A DNA stretch of 64,000 bases from Pseudomonas paraversuta (lineage in GTDB: Bacteria > Pseudomonadota > Gammaproteobacteria > Pseudomonadales > Pseudomonadaceae): assembly GCF_904063065.1 (NCBI RefSeq), contig NZ_CAJFCL010000004.1, positions 372,001 to 436,000 of the forward strand, in the 5' to 3' direction. A program made the position numbers and the translations under genes. Shown here one piece after another: positions 56,125 to 64,000 of the stretch. Within the stretch, counting starts at the first letter, position 1. Each line of letters starts with the position of its first letter. The notes under the pieces are model-generated. The model did not search any database. It worked only from the letters and a program-made list of their open reading frames with translations, and was not told where the DNA came from.

Positions 56125-57515
56125 GCCAGCCCATCGATCCCCACGTACAGATCATCCTGATCGATGATGACCCGCATCTACGTCAGGCCCTGTATCAAAC
56201 CCTGGACCTGGCGGGCCTCAAGGTCTTGCCACTGGCACAGGCCAGCGGCCTGGGTGAGCGTATCGGCCGGGACTGGCCCGGAGTGGTGGTCAGCGATATT
56301 CGCATGCCGGGCATGGACGGGCTTGAGTTGCTGGCCCAACTCCACGCCCAGGACCCGGAACTTCCAGTGCTGCTGATTACCGGCCACGGCGATGTGCCGC
56401 TGGCAGTGCAGGCGATGCGTTCAGGGGCCTATGACTTCCTGGAAAAACCCTTTGCCAGCGATGCACTGCTCGACAGCGTGCGCCGGGCACTGGCCCTGCG
56501 CGCCCTGGTGCTGGACAACCGCAGCCTGCGCCTGGCCCTGAGCGATCGCCAGCAACTGAGTACCCGACTGGTGGGCCATTCACCGGCCATGCTGCGCCTG
56601 CGCGAGCAAATCGGCGCACTGGCCGCGACCAAAGCCGATGTACTGATTCTGGGCGAAACCGGTTCTGGCAAAGAAGTGGTCGCACGGGCACTGCATGATC
56701 TGTCGAGCCGGCGCAATGGACCTTTTGTGGCAATCAACGCCGGTGCACTGGCGGAGTCGGTGGTTGAAAGCGAGCTGTTCGGCCATGAACCCGGGGCGTT
56801 TACCGGTGCGCAAAAGCGTCGTATCGGCAAGTTTGAGTTTGCCAATGGCGGCACATTGTTCCTCGATGAAATCGAAAGCATGAGCCTGGACGTGCAAGTC
56901 AAACTGCTACGCATGTTGCAGGAGCGGGTGGTTGAGCGCGTGGGGGGCAATCAGTTGATCCCGCTGGATATCCGGGTGATCGCCGCCACCAAGGAAGACC
57001 TGCGCCAGGCCGCTGACCAGGGCCGGTTCCGCGCCGACCTGTATTACCGGCTCAATGTCGCCCCCTTGCGCATCGCCCCCTTGCGCGAGCGCGGTGAGGA
57101 CGCCTTGATGCTGTTCCAGCATTTCGCCGACGAATCCAGCAGTCGCCACGGCCTCACACCCAATGTGCTGCAGCCGGCGCAACGCGCACTGTTATTGCGT
57201 CACAACTGGCCGGGCAACGTGCGCGAACTGCAAAACGTGGCCGAACGCTTTGCCCTGGGTCTTGAGCTGGCGCTGGACGATGACTCTGCCGATGGCTCGC
57301 CCTCGTCCGCCGGTGAAGTTTCGGGAGGCTTGAGCGAGCAGGTCGAACACTTTGAAAGAAGCCTGATCGCCGCCGAACTCGAGCGCTCCCACAGTTCCAT
57401 GCGCAGCCTGGCTGAAGCGCTGGGTGTACCGCGTAAAACCTTGCACGACAAACTGCGCAAACACGGGCTGAACTTCGAGAGTGGCAGTCACCCGCACAAC
57501 GATGAACTTGATTGA
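56121..57515 (+). CDS. dctD: Sigma-54-dependent response regulator DctD
   Basis: 464 residues. Receiver with Asp59 (VVVSDIRMPGMDG), AAA+ domain with Walker A GETGSGKEVVARAL, GAFTGA loop in HEPGAFTGAQKR and Walker B FLDEIE, and a Fis-type HTH at the end (MRSLAEALGVPRKTLHDKLRKH). It activates RpoN promoters of C4-dicarboxylate transport genes. No dctA or dctPQM is next to it in this window. Confidence 0.96.
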   Translation: MSQPIDPHVQIILIDDDPHLRQALYQTLDLAGLKVLPLAQASGLGERIGRDWPGVVVSDIRMPGMDGLELLAQLHAQDPELPVLLITGHGDVPLAVQAMRSGAYDFLEKPFASDALLDSVRRALALRALVLDNRSLRLALSDRQQLSTRLVGHSPAMLRLREQIGALAATKADVLILGETGSGKEVVARALHDLSSRRNGPFVAINAGALAESVVESELFGHEPGAFTGAQKRRIGKFEFANGGTLFLDEIESMSLDVQVKLLRMLQERVVERVGGNQLIPLDIRVIAATKEDLRQAADQGRFRADLYYRLNVAPLRIAPLRERGEDALMLFQHFADESSSRHGLTPNVLQPAQRALLLRHNWPGNVRELQNVAERFALGLELALDDDSADGSPSSAGEVSGGLSEQVEHFERSLIAAELERSHSSMRSLAEALGVPRKTLHDKLRKHGLNFESGSHPHNDELD

Positions 57516-57527
57516 AGAGGCCATGGC

Positions 57528-57983
57528 ATGAATCGCGACAGTCGTTATCTGGAATCCGTCCTCCATCACGACATTCCGCTTACCCGTGAAATGGGCCTGA
57601 AGGTCATAGGCTGGCACCAGCACCAACTGCGCCTGCAGATGCCGCTGGCGGCCAACATTAACCACAAAAGCACTATGTTCGGCGGCAGCCTGTACTGCGG
57701 CGCGGTGCTTGCAGGCTGGGGCTGGCTGCACTTGAGCCTGCGCGAGGCGGGAATTGAAGACGGGCATATCGTGATTCAGGAAGGTCACATCAGCTACCCG
57801 CTGCCCGTGACCCGGGACGCTATCGTGCTATGCGATGCACCGGCCGATGCGGCCTGGAACAAGTTTCTGGCCATGTACCAACGCCATGGCCGCGCACGCC
57901 TGACCCTCGAGACCCGGGTCATCAATGCCGAGGGTGAAGAGGATGCGGTGAGGTTCAGCGGGCAGTATGTGTTGCACCGCTAA
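57528..57983 (+). CDS. YiiD C-terminal-type hot-dog thioesterase
   Basis: 151 residues of the hot-dog fold: IPLTREMGLKVIGWHQHQLR, MFGGSLYCGAVLAGWGWLH (with NHKSTMFGGS as the active-site helix lead) and a C-terminal strand RLTLETRVIN. Likely an acyl-CoA or acyl-ACP thioesterase in the cytoplasm; the acyl substrate is unknown. It follows dctD by 12 bases. A REP element closes the unit. Confidence 0.85.
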   Translation: MNRDSRYLESVLHHDIPLTREMGLKVIGWHQHQLRLQMPLAANINHKSTMFGGSLYCGAVLAGWGWLHLSLREAGIEDGHIVIQEGHISYPLPVTRDAIVLCDAPADAAWNKFLAMYQRHGRARLTLETRVINAEGEEDAVRFSGQYVLHR

Positions 57984-57992
57984 ATCACTGAT

Positions 57993-58053
57993 CCTGTAGG
58001 AGCGGGCTTGCTCGCAAGCTGGCAGAAGATCGCCGGCAAGCTCGCTCCTACAG
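57993..58053. repeat. REP palindrome after thioesterase gene
   Basis: cctgtaggagcgggcttgct ... ggcaagctcgctcctacag. The right arm contains the reverse complement of the cysQ stop codon (cta at 58048-58050). Confidence 0.85.
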
Positions 58054-58881
58054 CTTGTTTTGCGCCAGGGCCAGCAGCTGTTGGCGCCACGGCGCCCTGG
58101 CCGGCAATGCCAGAAAATGGTCATTGAGCAGCGACTCACGCGGCGGATAGCAGAACGGTTCGCCATCCAGTTGCAGTACCACCCCTCCTGCACCTTCGAG
58201 CACGCCTTGAGCCGCCGCCGTGTCCCACTGTGAAGTCGGCGCCAGACGCGGATAACAATCGGCGGCTCCCTCGGCCAGCAAGCAAAACTTCAACGAACTG
58301 CCTACGCTGGTCAGCTGCAACTCGCCCAGCTGCTCGCTTAAACCCGCCAACAAGCGCTCTTGCTGAGGGCTGGAATGCCGGCGACTGGCGACCACCGTTA
58401 ACGGCTGGCCTGCAGGCGGAGTGTTGCGCACACTGATGGGCGAGCTCACGCCGCCATCCTCACGCCATGCACCCAGCCCTGCACCACCGTAGTAACAACG
58501 ACCGCTGGTGGGCATTGAGACCACGCCGAAGACCACACGACCGTGTTCGATCAGCGCAATATTGACGGTGAATTCTTCACTGCCTGAAATAAATTCCTTG
58601 GTGCCATCCAGCGGATCAACCAGCCACCAGCGGGTCCAGCCGGCGCGCACGCTCTGTGCAATATTGGCGTCTTCTTCAGACAGTACCGGGATCTGCGGGG
58701 CCAGCGCCGTCAAGCCATCGAGCAGCACATGGTGGGCCGCCAGATCGGCAGCGGTAACCGGCGAATCATCCGCCTTGGCGGTCACGGCAACGTCGGCACG
58801 CCAGAACGGCAAGATCGCGTCCCCTGCGGCATGGGCCAGGGCGATGACGCCTGCAAGCAACGGGTGGGGAAAATCGCTCAC
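58048..58881 (-). CDS. cysQ: 3'(2'),5'-bisphosphate nucleotidase CysQ
   Basis: 277 residues. It hydrolyses PAP to AMP in sulfate assimilation. Inositol-monophosphatase-family metal motifs are visible: VDPLDGTKEFISGS and TSQWDTAAAQGVLEGAGG, plus EED in LSEEDANIA. GTG start overlaps the nudE stop (GTGA). The TAG stop comes from a REP arm, and the C-terminal residues NKL sit at that boundary. Confidence 0.96.
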   Translation of the reverse strand: MSDFPHPLLAGVIALAHAAGDAILPFWRADVAVTAKADDSPVTAADLAAHHVLLDGLTALAPQIPVLSEEDANIAQSVRAGWTRWWLVDPLDGTKEFISGSEEFTVNIALIEHGRVVFGVVSMPTSGRCYYGGAGLGAWREDGGVSSPISVRNTPPAGQPLTVVASRRHSSPQQERLLAGLSEQLGELQLTSVGSSLKFCLLAEGAADCYPRLAPTSQWDTAAAQGVLEGAGGVVLQLDGEPFCYPPRESLLNDHFLALPARAPWRQQLLALAQNKL

Positions 58882-59444
58882 GGCACGAATACTCCGCGCT
58901 GGGTCAACAAATCCCGCGCCAGATACAGTGCAGCCAGAGCACGGCCTTCGCTGAATTGCGGGTTTTGCACCAGACTCGACAGCTCACGCAGATTGACCCG
59001 CTCAACCCGCATCGGCTCGGGTTCATCACCTTCCAGACGCTCTTCATAGAGGTCGGTGGCCAGCACCACCTGGATCTTCTGACTCATGTAACCCGGCGAC
59101 AGCGACAGCTCGGTGAGGTGTTCCAGCTGGCGGGCGCCATAACCGGCCTCCTCCTTCAGTTCACGCTCGGCGGCGGCCAGCACATCTTCGCCCGGCTCAA
59201 TCAGGCCTTTGGGTAAAGACACTTCGTACTCATCGGTACCGCCGCAGTACTCTTCAACCAGAATCGCGTGTTCGGAATCGATCATGGCCACAATCATGAC
59301 CGCGCCATAGCCGTTGCCACGCCCCACCAGCCGCTCGTAAGTGCGCTCGACACCATTGGAAAAGCGCAACTGCACTTCTTCGACGCGAAACAATCGGCTA
59401 CTGGCAACAATTTCACGGGCAAGTACGGTGGGTTTTTGGCGCAT
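58878..59444 (-). CDS. nudE: ADP compounds hydrolase NudE
   Basis: 188 residues. The Nudix box GLIEPGEDVLAAAERELKEE-AG is complete. NudE hydrolyses ADP-ribose, NADH and similar compounds to AMP. It precedes cysQ with a four-base overlap. It is divergent from the nucleotidase gene at 59533. Confidence 0.95.
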   Translation of the reverse strand: MRQKPTVLAREIVASSRLFRVEEVQLRFSNGVERTYERLVGRGNGYGAVMIVAMIDSEHAILVEEYCGGTDEYEVSLPKGLIEPGEDVLAAAERELKEEAGYGARQLEHLTELSLSPGYMSQKIQVVLATDLYEERLEGDEPEPMRVERVNLRELSSLVQNPQFSEGRALAALYLARDLLTQRGVFVP

Positions 59445-59532
59445 AGCGGCTCCTCAATATGAACGGGTTACTATACCCCGGCTTTTCCGATTGTCTGTGT
59501 CGGAAGTTTTTCAACTGCGGGAGAAGTTTTGC

Positions 59533-60195
59533 ATGACAGCGTTACCTTGGGGCGACATTGATACCGTACTGCTCGACATGGACGGCACCCTGCTCGACTT
59601 GCATTACGACAATCACTTCTGGCTGGAACACCTGCCCCAGCGCTATGCCGAGTTGCATGGCATCAGCCGGGCAATGGCCGACCTGGAGCTGACGCCGCTG
59701 TTTGAGCGCAATGCTGGCCAGTTGCAGTGGTATTGCCTGGACTTCTGGAGCACCGAGCTGAAGATCCCGGTGCGCGAACTCAAGCTCGAAACCGCCAACC
59801 TGATTGCCTTGCGGCCCGATGCCGACACCTTTCTGGCAGCGACCAGACAGGCCGGCAAGCGGGTGATCATGATCACCAACGCGCACCGCGATTCGTTGTC
59901 GTTAAAAATGGAGCGGATCGAGCTGGCGCCGTACTTCGAGCGCCTGATCAGTTCCCACGATTATGGGTTCCCCAAGGAAAGCCCGGCTTTCTGGCATGCC
60001 CTGCAAGCCGATATCGGCTTTGACCCAACCCGCAGCCTGTTTATCGATGACACCTTGCCGATCCTGCGCAGTGCCCGTGATTTTGGCGTGGCCCACTTGC
60101 TGGCGGTGAAACAGCCGGACAGCAAAAAGGCCCCGAAAGATACCGAGGAGTTTGCTGCGCTGGGGGATTACCGGGATTTGCTGCAAGGGCTTTGA
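59533..60195 (+). CDS. yrfG: HAD-family GMP/IMP nucleotidase YrfG
   Basis: 220 residues. HAD motifs DTVLLDMDGTLLDL, MITNAHRD, a Lys in FPKESPAFW and FIDDTLPIL are complete. It dephosphorylates purine nucleotides such as GMP and IMP. Start MTALPWGDIDTV is preferred to an in-frame upstream extension inside the divergent nudE promoter region. Pairing with nudE and cysQ is conserved in gammaproteobacteria. Confidence 0.93.
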   Translation: MTALPWGDIDTVLLDMDGTLLDLHYDNHFWLEHLPQRYAELHGISRAMADLELTPLFERNAGQLQWYCLDFWSTELKIPVRELKLETANLIALRPDADTFLAATRQAGKRVIMITNAHRDSLSLKMERIELAPYFERLISSHDYGFPKESPAFWHALQADIGFDPTRSLFIDDTLPILRSARDFGVAHLLAVKQPDSKKAPKDTEEFAALGDYRDLLQGL

Positions 60196-60213
60196 GAAAT
60201 TACGCCCTGTCCA

Positions 60214-60259
60214 TGCAGGAGCGAGCTGTTAAAGGCTCGCGAGCAAGCTCGCTCCTGCA
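60214..60259. repeat. REP palindrome between yrfG and lysM
   Basis: tgcaggagcgagctgttaaa and ggctcgcgagcaagctcgctcctgca form the arms. Convergent gene ends on both sides. Confidence 0.85.
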
Positions 60260-60273
60260 AATGAGTGACGGGG

Positions 60274-60714
60274 TTACTCAGGAATCCGCAGTGTCTGCCC
60301 CGGATAGATTTTGTTGACGTCTTTAAGCAGTGGCTTGTTGGCTTCAAAAATCTTGTTGTACTGGTTGGCATTGCCGTACACCCGCAGCGAAATCGCGCTG
60401 AGGGTGTCACCTTTTTCTACCACTACAAATTTGGAAGCCACAACCACCGGCCCGGTGACGGTGATCTTGTCTTCAACACTGGCCACACCGGCAATGTTGC
60501 CCGCGGCCAGAATGATTTTTTCTTTCTCTTCCTGAGTGGCCACTTCACCGCTCACCGTCACTTTGTCGCCGTCAACGGTGGCCGTAATGTTCGGGTTGCC
60601 CAGACCTACCTGTTCAACGTGTTTCTTGAGCTCTTCACTGGCATTGGCATTGCCCGGGGTCAGCAGGTCGATCAATTTCTCGCCGGCTTCTTTCACAAAG
60701 CTAAAAATACTCAT
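60274..60714 (-). CDS. lysM: BON-LysM domain protein
   Basis: 146 residues with a BON domain (about 25-90: NPNITATVDGDKVTVSGEVA) and a C-terminal LysM motif (KGDTLSAISLRVYGNANQY...INKIYPGQTLRI-like). The family (YgaU/LysM) is thought to bind peptidoglycan or potassium and act in cell-envelope stress. No signal peptide is seen. It is convergent with yrfG. Confidence 0.93.
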   Translation of the reverse strand: MSIFSFVKEAGEKLIDLLTPGNANASEELKKHVEQVGLGNPNITATVDGDKVTVSGEVATQEEKEKIILAAGNIAGVASVEDKITVTGPVVVASKFVVVEKGDTLSAISLRVYGNANQYNKIFEANKPLLKDVNKIYPGQTLRIPE

Positions 60715-60829
60715 GAATCACGCTCCAAGGGTTGAGATATCCAGATCCACTAGCGTAGACCATCATTGGCGAAGCAGGCTGCGAACCAGGCGCGCTAGAA
60801 TCGGCCCGTGAATAGCGCGTGGAGCGACG

Positions 60830-61717
60830 ATGGACATCAAACAGCTGAAATTCCTCATAGCCCTGGACGAAACCCGGCACTTCGGCCAGGCCGCCGCCCG
60901 CTGCCATATCACCCAGCCCACCCTGTCCATGCGCCTGCGCAGCCTTGAGCAAGAACTCGACCTGCAACTGGTCAACCGCGGCCAGCGTTTCGAGAGTTTT
61001 ACCGCTCCCGGCGAGCGGGTGCTGGCCTGGGCCAGAACTGTTCTGGCCGCCTACGACGGCTTGCAGGCAGAGGCCGCTGCATGTCGCGGCAATTTGATTG
61101 GGACGTTGCGTCTGGGGGTGGTGCCGCTCTCAAGTTTTGATCCGCTGCCTTTATTACAGCGCCTGCATCAGGAGCACCCCGAACTGCGTTTTGAGCTGTC
61201 AGCCCTGAGCTCCGAGCAAATCCTTGAACAGCTGGCCAGTAACCGGCTGGACGTGGGCGTGTCCTATCTGGACCGCCTGGATCAGGAGCGCTTTGATTTT
61301 CAGGCCCTCGGGGAAACACGCATGGGGCTGCTTTACGACCAGCGGCACTTCAACTTCGGCGAGCAACCCCTGAGCTGGGAGGCACTGATTGAATTGCCCC
61401 TTGGCCTGCTGAGCAGCGGTATGCACTTTCGCCAGTCCATCGATCACAACTTCCATAGTCGTGGCCTCACGCCCCGGCCCATCCTGCAAACCGATGCCGT
61501 TCATCAACTGTTGCAGGCCGTACACGGCGGTTTTTGTTGCGCCGTAATGCCGCTGGAGGGCGGGCTTGAAGCTCTGACCGACAACCTGCGCCTGCACCCG
61601 ATTCAGGACGCCAATACCTTGTCCCGCCTTGGCCTGATCATGCGCCGGGCCGCCCCCCGTTCGGCGCTGGCCGAGGCCTGCTTCGGGATGTACCAACAAT
61701 CAGCCAAGTCTTCTTGA
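60830..61717 (+). CDS. LysR-family transcriptional regulator
   Basis: 295 residues. The HTH reads FLIALDETRHFGQAAARCHI..PTLSMRLRSLE. The effector domain contains GTLRLGVVPLSSFDPLPLL. It resembles OxyR-like or CynR-type regulators in the HTH but no paired redox Cys is obvious, since the visible Cys residues are few. It lies upstream of fdhD and may control it and the molybdoenzyme. Confidence 0.9.
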   Translation: MDIKQLKFLIALDETRHFGQAAARCHITQPTLSMRLRSLEQELDLQLVNRGQRFESFTAPGERVLAWARTVLAAYDGLQAEAAACRGNLIGTLRLGVVPLSSFDPLPLLQRLHQEHPELRFELSALSSEQILEQLASNRLDVGVSYLDRLDQERFDFQALGETRMGLLYDQRHFNFGEQPLSWEALIELPLGLLSSGMHFRQSIDHNFHSRGLTPRPILQTDAVHQLLQAVHGGFCCAVMPLEGGLEALTDNLRLHPIQDANTLSRLGLIMRRAAPRSALAEACFGMYQQSAKSS

Positions 61718-61810
61718 TCGACGCCATCTATCAATAGATAAGGACTAGCGATTAGACGTGACACTGTGTCGCGCCTAGGCTTGTACTGACCCAAATGTCG
61801 GTACTGCCCT

Positions 61811-62644
61811 ATGAACGCCAAGCGCCCCCAGTGCGCGGCACCCGCCTCTGTGACTCCCGCTGCCAGCCAGAACTACCACTACGTCACGCTGGACCACAGC
61901 AGCGGCGCTGAAACCGCACTGGCCGAAGAAGTTGCCCTGGCCATCGCCTATAACGGCATCAGCCAGGCCGTGATGCTGGTCACGCCCACTGACCTTGAAG
62001 ACTTCATCGTCGGCTTCAGCCTGGGCAGCGGAATCATTAAAGACGCCAGCGAAATCTACGACCTCAAGCTCACCGGCGCAGGCCCGGCCCAATACGCACA
62101 GGTCGAAATCGCCAGTCGGGCGTTCTGGAATCTCAAGCAGCAGCGCCGGCAACTGGCGGGCACCAGCGGCTGCGGGCTGTGTGGGGTGGAAGCGGTGGAA
62201 CAAGCCCTGCCCGAGCTCAACGTACTTGCAGGGGCGCCCTTGCCGCCCGCCCAATGGCTTGAGGGTTTGCGCCAGCGCATCAGTGAATTCCAGCCGCTGG
62301 GCCAACACTGCGGTGCGGTCCACGCAGCTGTTTATATGGACGCGCGGGGTGAGCTGCTGATGGGTCGCGAGGACATCGGCCGACACAACGCCCTCGACAA
62401 ATTGATCGGCGCACTGGTACGCCAGAACATCGACTTCAGCGGCGGTGCGGCAATAGTTACCAGCCGTTGCAGCCTTGAACTGATTCAAAAAGTGTTGCGC
62501 GCCGGTATCCAGACCCTGATCAGCCTGTCCTCGCCTACCGGCCTGGCGCTGCAATGGGCCCGACGCCACAACCTCAACCTCATTCATCTGCCACAAAAAA
62601 GCGCACCACGGGTGTACAGCCCGGCGCAGGAGAGTCAAGCGTGA
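61811..62644 (+). CDS. fdhD: Formate dehydrogenase accessory sulfurtransferase FdhD
   Basis: 277 residues. It delivers sulfur to the molybdenum cofactor of formate dehydrogenases. The Cys pair sits in GTSGCGLCGVEAVEQAL (about residues 119-122), and LLMGREDIGRHNALDKLIG is the other family motif. The stop overlaps the GTG of the next gene, so they are translationally coupled. Confidence 0.95.
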   Translation: MNAKRPQCAAPASVTPAASQNYHYVTLDHSSGAETALAEEVALAIAYNGISQAVMLVTPTDLEDFIVGFSLGSGIIKDASEIYDLKLTGAGPAQYAQVEIASRAFWNLKQQRRQLAGTSGCGLCGVEAVEQALPELNVLAGAPLPPAQWLEGLRQRISEFQPLGQHCGAVHAAVYMDARGELLMGREDIGRHNALDKLIGALVRQNIDFSGGAAIVTSRCSLELIQKVLRAGIQTLISLSSPTGLALQWARRHNLNLIHLPQKSAPRVYSPAQESQA

Positions 62645-64000
62645 GCACTCATCATCAAGCCGACCAGACCCCTACCCCACGCTACAAGCCCTACAAAGGC
62701 CCGGCAGGTGGCTGGGGCGCGCTGATCAGTGTGGCGCAGGCCTGGTTGACCAGCGACAACGCGCTGAAAAACCTGCGCATGATGCTCAAGACCAACCAGA
62801 ACGGCGGTTTCGACTGTCCGGGTTGTGCATGGGGCGACTCGCCGGAAAGCGGCCTGGTCAAGTTCTGCGAGAACGGCGCCAAGGCGGTGAACTGGGAAGC
62901 CACCAAGCGCCGGGTGGATGCCCCGTTCTTCGCCAAACACAGCGTAACGGCCTTGCTCGAGCAGAGCGATTACTGGCTGGAATACCAGGGTCGTCTGACC
63001 GAGCCGATGGCTTACAACGCTGAGACCGACCACTACACGCCCATCAGCTGGGACGCTGCGTTCGCATTGATCGCTAGGCACTTGCTGAATCTCTCCAGCC
63101 CCAATCAGGCCGAGTTCTACACCTCGGGCCGGGCCAGCAATGAAGCGGCGTATTTGTATCAACTGTTCGTGCGCGCGTTCGGCACCAACAACTTCCCGGA
63201 CTGCTCGAACATGTGCCATGAGGCCAGCGGCGTAGCCCTGGCGCAGAGTATCGGGGTGGGCAAAGGTACAGTGACGTTCGACGACTTCGAGCACGCAGAC
63301 GCTATATTCGTGCTCGGGCAGAATCCGGGCACCAACCACCCGCGCATGCTCGAGCCATTGCGTGAAGCGGTTAAACGCGGTGCCCAGGTGGTCTGCGTCA
63401 ACCCGCTCAAGGAGCGCGGTCTGGAGCGTTTTCAACATCCGCAGCATCCACTGGAAATGCTCACCAACGGCGACCGGCCAACCAACACCGCCTACCTGCG
63501 CCCTGCACTGGGCGGTGATATGGCGCTGTTGCGCGGTATGGCCAAGTTTCTGCTGCAATGGGAGCGCGATGCCCAGGCGGCCGACCTGCCTGCCGTGTTT
63601 GATCACGCTTTTCTGAATGAACATACCGATGGCGTGCTCGATTACATCGCCAGCCTGGATGCCACCTCGTGGGATCACATCGTCGAGCAATCGGGCCTGA
63701 CCCTGGTCGACGTCGAACGTGCTGCGCGCATGTACCTCAAGGGCAAAAACGTAATCATGTGCTGGGCAATGGGTATCACCCAGCACCGGCATTCGGTGCA
63801 GACGATCCAGGAAATCGCCAACCTGATGTTGCTGCGCGGCAATATCGGTCGCCCGGGTGCCGGGCTGTGTCCGGTACGTGGCCACAGTAACGTGCAGGGC
63901 GACCGCACCATGGGCATCAACGAGCGCCCGCCGGTGGCTTTCCTTGACTCCCTGGAGCGTCGCTTCAAGTTCAAGGTACCCCGTGACAATGGCCACAACG
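62641..64000 (+). CDS. FdhF/YdeP-family molybdopterin oxidoreductase, 3' part cut by window edge
   Basis: GTG start overlapping the fdhD TGA; the frame is open to the window end (453 codons). Translation begins VSTHHQADQTPTPRYKPYKG. GGFDCPGCAWGDSPESG and an Asn-Cys region (FPDCSNMCHEASG) are typical of FdhF/YdeP proteins, which bind molybdopterin. FVLGQNPGTNHPRML, VVCVNPLKERG, GNIGRPGAGLCPVRGHSNVQ and TMGINERPP are molybdopterin-oxidoreductase motifs. The substrate of YdeP types is often unclear; formate is suggested by fdhD next to it. Confidence 0.92.
   Translation, partial: MSTHHQADQTPTPRYKPYKGPAGGWGALISVAQAWLTSDNALKNLRMMLKTNQNGGFDCPGCAWGDSPESGLVKFCENGAKAVNWEATKRRVDAPFFAKHSVTALLEQSDYWLEYQGRLTEPMAYNAETDHYTPISWDAAFALIARHLLNLSSPNQAEFYTSGRASNEAAYLYQLFVRAFGTNNFPDCSNMCHEASGVALAQSIGVGKGTVTFDDFEHADAIFVLGQNPGTNHPRMLEPLREAVKRGAQVVCVNPLKERGLERFQHPQHPLEMLTNGDRPTNTAYLRPALGGDMALLRGMAKFLLQWERDAQAADLPAVFDHAFLNEHTDGVLDYIASLDATSWDHIVEQSGLTLVDVERAARMYLKGKNVIMCWAMGITQHRHSVQTIQEIANLMLLRGNIGRPGAGLCPVRGHSNVQGDRTMGINERPPVAFLDSLERRFKFKVPRDNGHN

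Overview
The window is a chromosomal segment of a Pseudomonas, most likely of the broad P. fluorescens lineage. This rests on three things seen in the sequence. Gene order follows the P. aeruginosa region around hisF/hisA/hisH/hisB, asmA, mutY-yggX, tRNA-Phe, and later rmlBD, dctBD, cysQ-nudE-yrfG-lysM, fdhD. REP palindromes of several classes lie between genes. The coding sequence is GC-rich with very tight gene packing. Species cannot be fixed from the window alone.

Layout. Positions 1-3641 (minus) hold hisB-hisH-DUF2164-hisA-hisF, followed by a partial periplasmic solute-binding protein. Then come an OFA-type MFS transporter (3819-5480), asmA-mutY-yggX (5775-9321), tRNA-Phe, a conserved small protein and an alpha/beta hydrolase. 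The hydrolase 3' end has been tandemly duplicated together with REP elements (10874-11490). An arsR-arsB pair, a DUF1272 protein and a bphO-bphP photoreceptor operon follow. Next are IclR-hutG-gltS, gabP, a complete polar amino-acid ABC operon (21640-24619) with an overlapping methyltransferase, and a divergent hiuH/heme-binding versus two-component locus with an HprR-like palindrome between (25862-28966). A DUF72/HhH pair and tRNA-Thr complete this part.

Positions 30435-37148 contain the strongest candidate for an undescribed system. A 1015-residue protein carries, in order, an APH-type small-molecule kinase, an M23 metallopeptidase-like domain and a class III PLP domain of the phospho-lyase type. 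It sits directly upstream of a complete polar amino-acid ABC importer and divergent from an Lrp-type regulator. The simplest reading is import, phosphorylation and PLP-dependent elimination of a hydroxylated amino acid or amine; the peptidase-like domain is unexplained. A D-serine cluster (dsdX-dsdA-dsdC) follows.

Positions 41288-50336 are mostly iron and outer-membrane genes: FecI-FecR-TonB receptor, an OprD porin framed by terminators, a DsbA-family oxidoreductase and a second TonB receptor, with weak Fur-like sites. Then come aguA, rmlB-rmlD without rmlA/rmlC, REP-rich duplications, dctB-dctD, a thioesterase, cysQ-nudE, a HAD nucleotidase, lysM, a LysR regulator, fdhD and a YdeP/FdhF-type molybdoenzyme running off the right edge. 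No CRISPR array, prophage, transposase or rRNA was seen.
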